Assembly (NCBI GenBank): GCA_040905025.1 | Contig: JBBDSJ010000034.1 | Location: forward strand, 1 to 9,218 | Reading direction: 5' to 3' | DNA length: 9,218 nucleotides | Origin: JBBDSJ01 sp040905025 | GTDB lineage: Bacteria; Pseudomonadota; Gammaproteobacteria; Methylohalomonadales; Methylohalomonadaceae | Shown: in pieces, positions 5,551 to 9,218 of the stretch | Numbering within the stretch: the first letter of the stretch is position 1 | How the letters are laid out: each line of letters opens with the position of its first letter | The notes under the pieces: generated by a model | Told to the model about the DNA's origin: nothing | Databases searched by the model: none | The model's input: only the letters and a program-made list of their open reading frames with translations | Program-made: the position numbers and the translations under genes

Positions 5551-7014
5551 ATGCGTACGCCAGTCGAAGCACTGACATTTGACGATGTTCTTCTCAAACC
5601 CGCTTATTCGGACGTGCTTCCCCGCGACGTCAGTCTGGAAACGCAATTCACCCGCGGTATTCACCTGAATATTCCACTGGTCTCGGCGGCCATGGACACC
5701 GTCACCGAAGGCCGCCTGGCGATCACGCTGGCGCAGGCCGGCGGCATGGGCATTATCCACAAGAACATGAGCCCGGCCGAGCAGGCATTGCAGGTGCGTA
5801 CGGTGAAGAAATTCGAGAGCGGTGTGATCCGCGATCCGATCACCGTCAACCCGAACATGAGCATTCGTGAAGTGCTGGCGATCACGCGCAAGCACGACAT
5901 TTCCGGCGTACCTGTGGTCGATGGCCAGGAACTGGTCGGCATTGTCACCAGCCGCGATCTGCGTTTCGAGCGTAACTACGATGCGCCGGTGTCCAGCATC
6001 ATGACGGGTAAACAAAAGCTGGTTACAGTCGGCGAGAACGCCGAGAACGAGGAAGTCGTCGCGCTGCTGCACAAGTACCGGATTGAGAAAGTGCTGGTCG
6101 TGAACGACAAGTTTGAATTGCGCGGTCTGATCACCGTCAAGGACATCCAGAAGTCGGAAGAATTTCCGAATGCCTGCAAGGATGAACATGAACGCTTGCG
6201 TGTTGGTGCGGCCGTCGGCGTCGGTGAAGGCACGCATGAACGTGTGGTGGCACTGGTTGAAGCCGGCGTTGATGTCGTTGTGGTCGATACCGCGCATGGT
6301 CACTCGCGTGGCGTGATTGATATGGTGCGCTGGATCAAGCAGCAATACCCGGATTGCCAGGTTGTTGGCGGCAATGTCGCAACGGCCGATGGTGGCCTGG
6401 CGCTGGTCGATGCCGGCGTCGATGCCGTCAAGGTTGGCATTGGTCCCGGTTCGATTTGCACAACGCGGATTGTGACCGGTATTGGCGTGCCACAGGTGAC
6501 GGCAGTTTCCACCGTTGCCGAAGCGATCAAGAAGACCGGTGTGCCGGTGATTTCCGATGGCGGCATTCGTTATTCCGGTGACGTGGCCAAGGCGATTGTC
6601 TCCGGTGCGCACAGCGTCATGATCGGCGGTTTGTTTGCCGGTACCGAAGAAGCGCCGGGTGAAGTCGAGTTGTACCAGGGCCGTTCGTACAAATCCTATC
6701 GCGGCATGGGCTCGCTCGGCGCGATGTCGCAGAAGGAAGGCTCCTCGGATCGCTATTTCCAGGAAGGTAGCGAAATTGAAAAACTGGTGCCGGAAGGTAT
6801 CGAGGGCCGCGTACCTTATAAAGGCGCATTGTCCGCGATCGTGCATCAATTGATGGGGGGCCTGCGTGCCGCGATGGGTTATACCGGCAGCAACAATCTC
6901 GAAGCCATGCGCAGCAACGCTGAATTCGTGCGCCTGACCGGTGCCGGTGTCCGCGAAAGCCATGTGCACGACGTAACGATCACCAAGGAAGCACCGAATT
7001 ACCGCATGGACTGA
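5551..7014 (+). CDS. guaB: Inosine-5'-monophosphate dehydrogenase
   Basis: The 487-residue enzyme (E. coli 488) oxidises IMP to XMP with NAD+, the committed step of guanine nucleotide synthesis in the cytosol. The N-terminal barrel starts EALTFDDVLLKPAYS. A Bateman module of two CBS domains spans about 92-203. The barrel then resumes with VVVVDTAHGHS and VVGGNVAT, the active loop GIGPGSICTTR with catalytic C303, the phosphate-binding SDGGIRYSGD (about 335-344), and the flap YRGMGSLGAM (383-392) with R401-Y402. I set the start at ATG 5551: the upstream in-frame extension to 5449 crosses the promoter and has no family match. The ribosome site is weak. Unlike E. coli, guaA does not follow closely, and a 649-bp repeat block intervenes. 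Confidence 0.98.
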   Translation: MRTPVEALTFDDVLLKPAYSDVLPRDVSLETQFTRGIHLNIPLVSAAMDTVTEGRLAITLAQAGGMGIIHKNMSPAEQALQVRTVKKFESGVIRDPITVNPNMSIREVLAITRKHDISGVPVVDGQELVGIVTSRDLRFERNYDAPVSSIMTGKQKLVTVGENAENEEVVALLHKYRIEKVLVVNDKFELRGLITVKDIQKSEEFPNACKDEHERLRVGAAVGVGEGTHERVVALVEAGVDVVVVDTAHGHSRGVIDMVRWIKQQYPDCQVVGGNVATADGGLALVDAGVDAVKVGIGPGSICTTRIVTGIGVPQVTAVSTVAEAIKKTGVPVISDGGIRYSGDVAKAIVSGAHSVMIGGLFAGTEEAPGEVELYQGRSYKSYRGMGSLGAMSQKEGSSDRYFQEGSEIEKLVPEGIEGRVPYKGALSAIVHQLMGGLRAAMGYTGSNNLEAMRSNAEFVRLTGAGVRESHVHDVTITKEAPNYRMD

Positions 7015-7041
7015 TTTGGCAAATGATAGCGTTTAGATAAT

Positions 7042-7277
7042 AGTTGATAGAAACGGGTAGCTATATCCAGAACCGGCCGAGAAAAAATAGTTGATAGAAA
7101 CTGGTAACTATATCCAGAAGTGGCTGAGAAAAAACAGTTGATAGAAACTGATAGATATACCCAGAAGCAGTCGTAAAAATAATAGTTGGTAGATACTGGT
7201 AGATATACCCAGAAGCAGTCGTAAAAATAATAGTTGGTAGATACTGGTAGATATACCCGGAAGCGGTCGAAAAAAAT
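7042..7277. repeat. Tandem array of five 46-48-bp AT-rich units (family A)
   Basis: Units start at 7042, 7089, 7136, 7184 and 7232, each opening AGTTG(A/G)TAGA and ending in an A-rich run. The first two share CTATATCCAGAA, and the last three share GATATACCC followed by GGAAGC or AGAAGC. The newest part is an exact 59-bp duplication: 7152-7210 equals 7200-7258 at an offset of 48. Units 3-5 contain GGTA-GATA-TACC, a short hairpin; unit 2 instead has ATAGTT...AACTAT. The period is not a fixed multiple of three, so no protein repeat is encoded. The array starts 27 bp after the guaB stop. I do not recognise it as a named repeat. Confidence 0.9.
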
Positions 7278-7411
7278 AGATATCCTCCCGCCGGAAGGGG
7301 AGGGCTAAAAATAGATATCCTCCCGCTGGAAGGGGAGGGCTAAAAATAGATACCCTCCCGCTGGAAGGGGAGGGCTAAAAATAGATACCCTCCCCCTTCC
7401 AGGGGGAGGGC
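7278..7411. repeat. Four 35-bp-period units with CCCTCCC/GGGAGGG hairpins (family B)
   Basis: Units start at exactly 35-bp intervals: 7278, 7313, 7348 and 7383. Each begins AGATA(T/C)CC and has a hairpin of CCTCCC or CCCTCCC against GGGAGG(G). The first three end GGGCTAAAAAT. Units 1 to 3 differ stepwise by single substitutions (GCCGG to GCTGG, then TATCC to TACCC). Unit 4 holds a perfect 10-bp stem (7388-7397 with 7401-7410, loop TCC) whose core reads as the reverse complement of the earlier cores. The G/C hairpin type resembles REP-like palindromes that are common in proteobacterial intergenic DNA. Confidence 0.9.
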
Positions 7412-7480
7412 TGGGGTGGGGGTTTCTTGTTAAATCTTTTTGCCCCCTCCCCCTAACCCCCTCCCACGTGGGGAGGGGGA
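7388..7480. repeat. Inverted REP/BIME-like pair with G-quadruplex potential
   Basis: Two G/C-rich palindromic elements face each other across the T-rich spacer at about 7423-7441. The left one is a 10-bp hairpin (7388-7410) followed by CTGGGGTGGGGG. The right one (7443-7479) has runs of C5, C5, C5 and C3, then a second hairpin pairing CCCCCTCCC (7457-7465) with GGGAGGGGG (7471-7479). The reverse complement of the right copy has the same hairpin-plus-G-tail layout as the left, as in a bacterial interspersed mosaic element. Four G-runs with 1-2-nt loops lie on the plus strand at 7401-7422. Four G-runs with loops of 1, 3 and 1 nt lie on the minus strand over 7443-7465. Confidence 0.75.
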
Positions 7481-7625
7481 ATAAATTTTGAGACCGCTTC
7501 GGGCAAAAGCGTGTTAACGCAGAAGGAACCTCTGAATTAATCAGAGCTTCCAGAATAATTTACACGGTCACCAGCACAGGCAATACCAACAACTGTGGGC
7601 AACCAATAGCCTTGCCGGGTTTATC
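7481..7625. other. Non-coding stretch before guaA
   Basis: No gene is supported between the repeat block and the guaA promoter candidate. The stretch contains small dyads (CGCTT...AAGCG near 7495-7512 and GCGT-GTTA-ACGC near 7510-7521) and the larger palindrome listed separately at 7525-7551. A plus-strand frame from 7612 overlaps the guaA start in the wrong frame and is a shadow. Confidence 0.5.
7525..7551. repeat. 27-bp imperfect palindrome
   Basis: GGAA-C-CTCTGA (7525-7535) mirrors TCAGAG-C-TTCC (7541-7551) around ATTAA, with one C/C mismatch. As RNA it would make a ten-pair stem with an internal mismatch. No U-run follows, so it is not a standard terminator. It could be a solo end-to-end remnant of a small mobile palindrome or a regulatory hairpin in a long guaBA transcript; both are inference. 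Confidence 0.5.
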
Positions 7626-7631
7626 TATAAT
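7626..7631 (+). promoter_or_regulatory. Candidate -10 element of guaA
   Basis: A perfect TATAAT lies 32 nt before the guaA ATG. No recognisable -35 hexamer sits 16-18 nt upstream and there is no extended -10 TG. It would give a leader of about 25 nt. The large distance from guaB makes an own promoter plausible, but the evidence is one hexamer in AT-rich DNA. Confidence 0.35.
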
Positions 7632-7663
7632 CCATTATCGACACTCTATTATCTTCCCGAATA

Positions 7664-9218
7664 ATGACCGACATACACGCCGAAAAAATTCTCATCCTCG
7701 ACTTCGGTTCCCAGTACACGCAACTCATCGCCCGGCGTGTGCGCGAAGCGCAGGTCTATTCCGAGATCCATGCCTGGGACATGCCGGAAGCCGACATCCG
7801 CGCCTTCAATCCCATTGCCATTATTCTTTCCGGCGGGCCGGAATCCGTTACCGCCAATCAGGACATCCGCGCACCGCAGGCAGTGTTTGATCTCGGCATC
7901 CCGGTATTGGGGATCTGCTACGGCATGCAAACCATGGCCGTGCAGCTCGGTGGTGAAGTTGCGCCGTCAAGCAAACGTGAATTCGGTTTTGCCCGGGTGC
8001 GCGCCCGCGGCCATTCCAATCTGCTGCGCGATCTTCAGGATCACGTCAACGATCAAGGCCATGGCCTGCTCGATGTCTGGATGAGCCACGGCGATCATGT
8101 CACGCAACTGCCGGACGGCTTCAAGGTCATTGCCAGCACGGACAACGCGCCGATCGCCGGTATCGCTGATGAAGACCGGCTATTTTATGCGTTGCAGTTT
8201 CATCCGGAAGTCACGCATACGAAACAGGGCCAGGCCATCTTGCACCGGTTTTTGTATGACATCGCCGGTTGTCGCGGTCTATGGACCATGGAAAACATTG
8301 CCGGCAATTTGATTGGCAGCATACGCGCGCAGGTCGGCAATGATCATGTGCTGCTGGGCCTGTCCGGTGGTGTCGATTCCAGCGTGGTCGCGGCGCTGTT
8401 GCATGAAGCGATTGGCGAGCAACTGACCTGCGTGTTTGTCGACAACGGTCTGCTGCGTTTGCATGAAGGCGATCAGGTTATGGCCACGTTTGCCGAGAAC
8501 ATGGGCATTCGGGTGATTCGCGTCGATGCCGAGGATCGCTTCCTGGCCGCGCTCGCCGGTACCGACGATCCGGAAGCCAAACGCAAGATTATTGGTGGTA
8601 CGTTCATTGATGTCTTCGATGACGAATCAGACAAGATTGAAAATGTGCAATGGCTCGCGCAGGGCACGATCTACCCGGACGTGATCGAATCGGCCGGCGC
8701 CAAAACCGGCAAGGCGCATGTCATCAAATCCCATCACAACGTCGGCGGTTTGCCCGAACACATGAAGCTCAAGCTGCTCGAACCGCTGCGTGAATTATTC
8801 AAGGACGAAGTGCGCAAGCTCGGAGTCAGTCTCGGCCTGCCCGCCGACATGGTTTACCGGCATCCGTTCCCGGGCCCAGGTCTCGGTGTGCGCATTCTTG
8901 GTGAAGTGAAAAAGGAATACGCCGATCTGCTGCGGCTCGCCGACGCCATCTATATTGAAGAACTGCGCAAACATGATCTGTACGACAAGACCAGCCAGGC
9001 ATTTGCCGTCTTCCTGCCGGTACGCTCCGTCGGCGTGAAAGGTGACAGCCGCGGTTATGATTACGTGATTGCATTACGCGCCGTCGAAACCGTCGACTTC
9101 ATGACCGCACACTGGGCGCGCCTGCCGGCCGAATTCCTCGACCATGTCGCCCGCCGCATCATCAACGAAATCGACGGCATCTCCCGCGTCGTTTACGACA
9201 TCTCCAGCAAGCCCCCCG
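7664..9218 (+). CDS. guaA: GMP synthase (glutamine-hydrolysing), 3' end cut by window edge
   Basis: 518 residues are visible, ending S-K-P-P. The E. coli protein (525 aa) ends a few residues beyond that motif, so only about seven codons are missing. The N-terminal class I glutamine amidotransferase has the nucleophile C85 in LGICYGMQTMA and the dyad H180/E182 in QFHPEVTHT. The ATP-pyrophosphatase domain has the P-loop LSGGVDSS (233-240). The C-terminal dimerisation domain includes HPFPGPGLGVRILGE and the R-S-V-G-V-K-G-D-S-R motif. It aminates XMP to GMP using ATP and glutamine, completing the pathway begun by GuaB. The start ATG 7664 matches the family N-terminus (ILILDFGSQYTQLIARRVRE at residues 9-28). 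No clear Shine-Dalgarno site precedes it. It is separated from guaB by the repeat block and may have its own promoter. Confidence 0.97.
   Translation, partial: MTDIHAEKILILDFGSQYTQLIARRVREAQVYSEIHAWDMPEADIRAFNPIAIILSGGPESVTANQDIRAPQAVFDLGIPVLGICYGMQTMAVQLGGEVAPSSKREFGFARVRARGHSNLLRDLQDHVNDQGHGLLDVWMSHGDHVTQLPDGFKVIASTDNAPIAGIADEDRLFYALQFHPEVTHTKQGQAILHRFLYDIAGCRGLWTMENIAGNLIGSIRAQVGNDHVLLGLSGGVDSSVVAALLHEAIGEQLTCVFVDNGLLRLHEGDQVMATFAENMGIRVIRVDAEDRFLAALAGTDDPEAKRKIIGGTFIDVFDDESDKIENVQWLAQGTIYPDVIESAGAKTGKAHVIKSHHNVGGLPEHMKLKLLEPLRELFKDEVRKLGVSLGLPADMVYRHPFPGPGLGVRILGEVKKEYADLLRLADAIYIEELRKHDLYDKTSQAFAVFLPVRSVGVKGDSRGYDYVIALRAVETVDFMTAHWARLPAEFLDHVARRIINEIDGISRVVYDISSKPP

Noticed and set aside
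5482..6969. Long minus-strand open frame of 495 codons opposite guaB
   Set aside because: It is antisense to a fully conserved IMP dehydrogenase, has no recognisable domain and a histidine/arginine/asparagine-rich composition typical of an antisense shadow.
7278..7382. Rho-independent terminators for guaB on the plus strand
   Set aside because: The G/C hairpins of units 1-3 are followed by CTAAAAAT, not a T-run. The last hairpin has only a broken T-rich tail after further G-runs, so termination is possible but not supported well enough to annotate.
7042..7411. Possible CRISPR array from regularly spaced repeats
   Set aside because: Units are contiguous tandem copies with no unique spacers between conserved repeats, and no cas gene is present.

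Overview
The window looks like a proteobacterial chromosome segment, most likely from a gammaproteobacterium. The main reason is the core-gene layout: xseA lies divergent to guaB, with guaA downstream of guaB, as in Escherichia coli and relatives. Full-length GuaB, XseA and nearly complete GuaA all match the enterobacterial proteins in length and catalytic motifs. I cannot name a genus from sequence alone.

Left part (1-2829): the 3' end of a DUF218/YdcF-like gene is followed by a visibly AT-richer accessory stretch. This stretch holds a compact three-gene unit, brnT toxin - brnA antitoxin - mrr methyl-directed restriction endonuclease, with overlapping or 3-nt junctions. A perfect 22-bp palindrome overlaps a candidate -10 element just upstream of brnT and is a plausible autoregulatory operator. 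Next comes a separate small gene with a GTG start. It encodes a 130-residue protein of unrecognised family whose D...QxK pattern resembles the Mrr-type nuclease core. A small VOC/glyoxalase-like gene follows. Together the first four genes look like a miniature defence/toxin islet; that grouping is inference.

Middle (2987-5550): an EamA/DMT-type 10-helix permease runs convergently towards xseA (exonuclease VII large subunit, minus strand). xseA and guaB are transcribed divergently from a 225-bp gap. The guaB side has a TATAAT box with a GC-rich discriminator, of the kind seen at stringently controlled promoters.

Right part (5551-9218): guaB (IMP dehydrogenase) and guaA (GMP synthase, missing only its last few codons at the window edge) perform the two steps from IMP to GMP. 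Unlike the tight guaBA operon of E. coli, they are separated by 649 bp of repeat-rich non-coding DNA. This contains five tandem ~47-48-bp AT-rich units, then four 35-bp units carrying a G/C-rich hairpin, then an inverted REP/BIME-like pair with G-quadruplex potential on both strands, and finally a shorter palindrome and a candidate guaA promoter. This repeat block and the brnTA-mrr islet are the two most unusual parts of the window. No tRNA, rRNA, CRISPR array or insertion-sequence transposase was seen.
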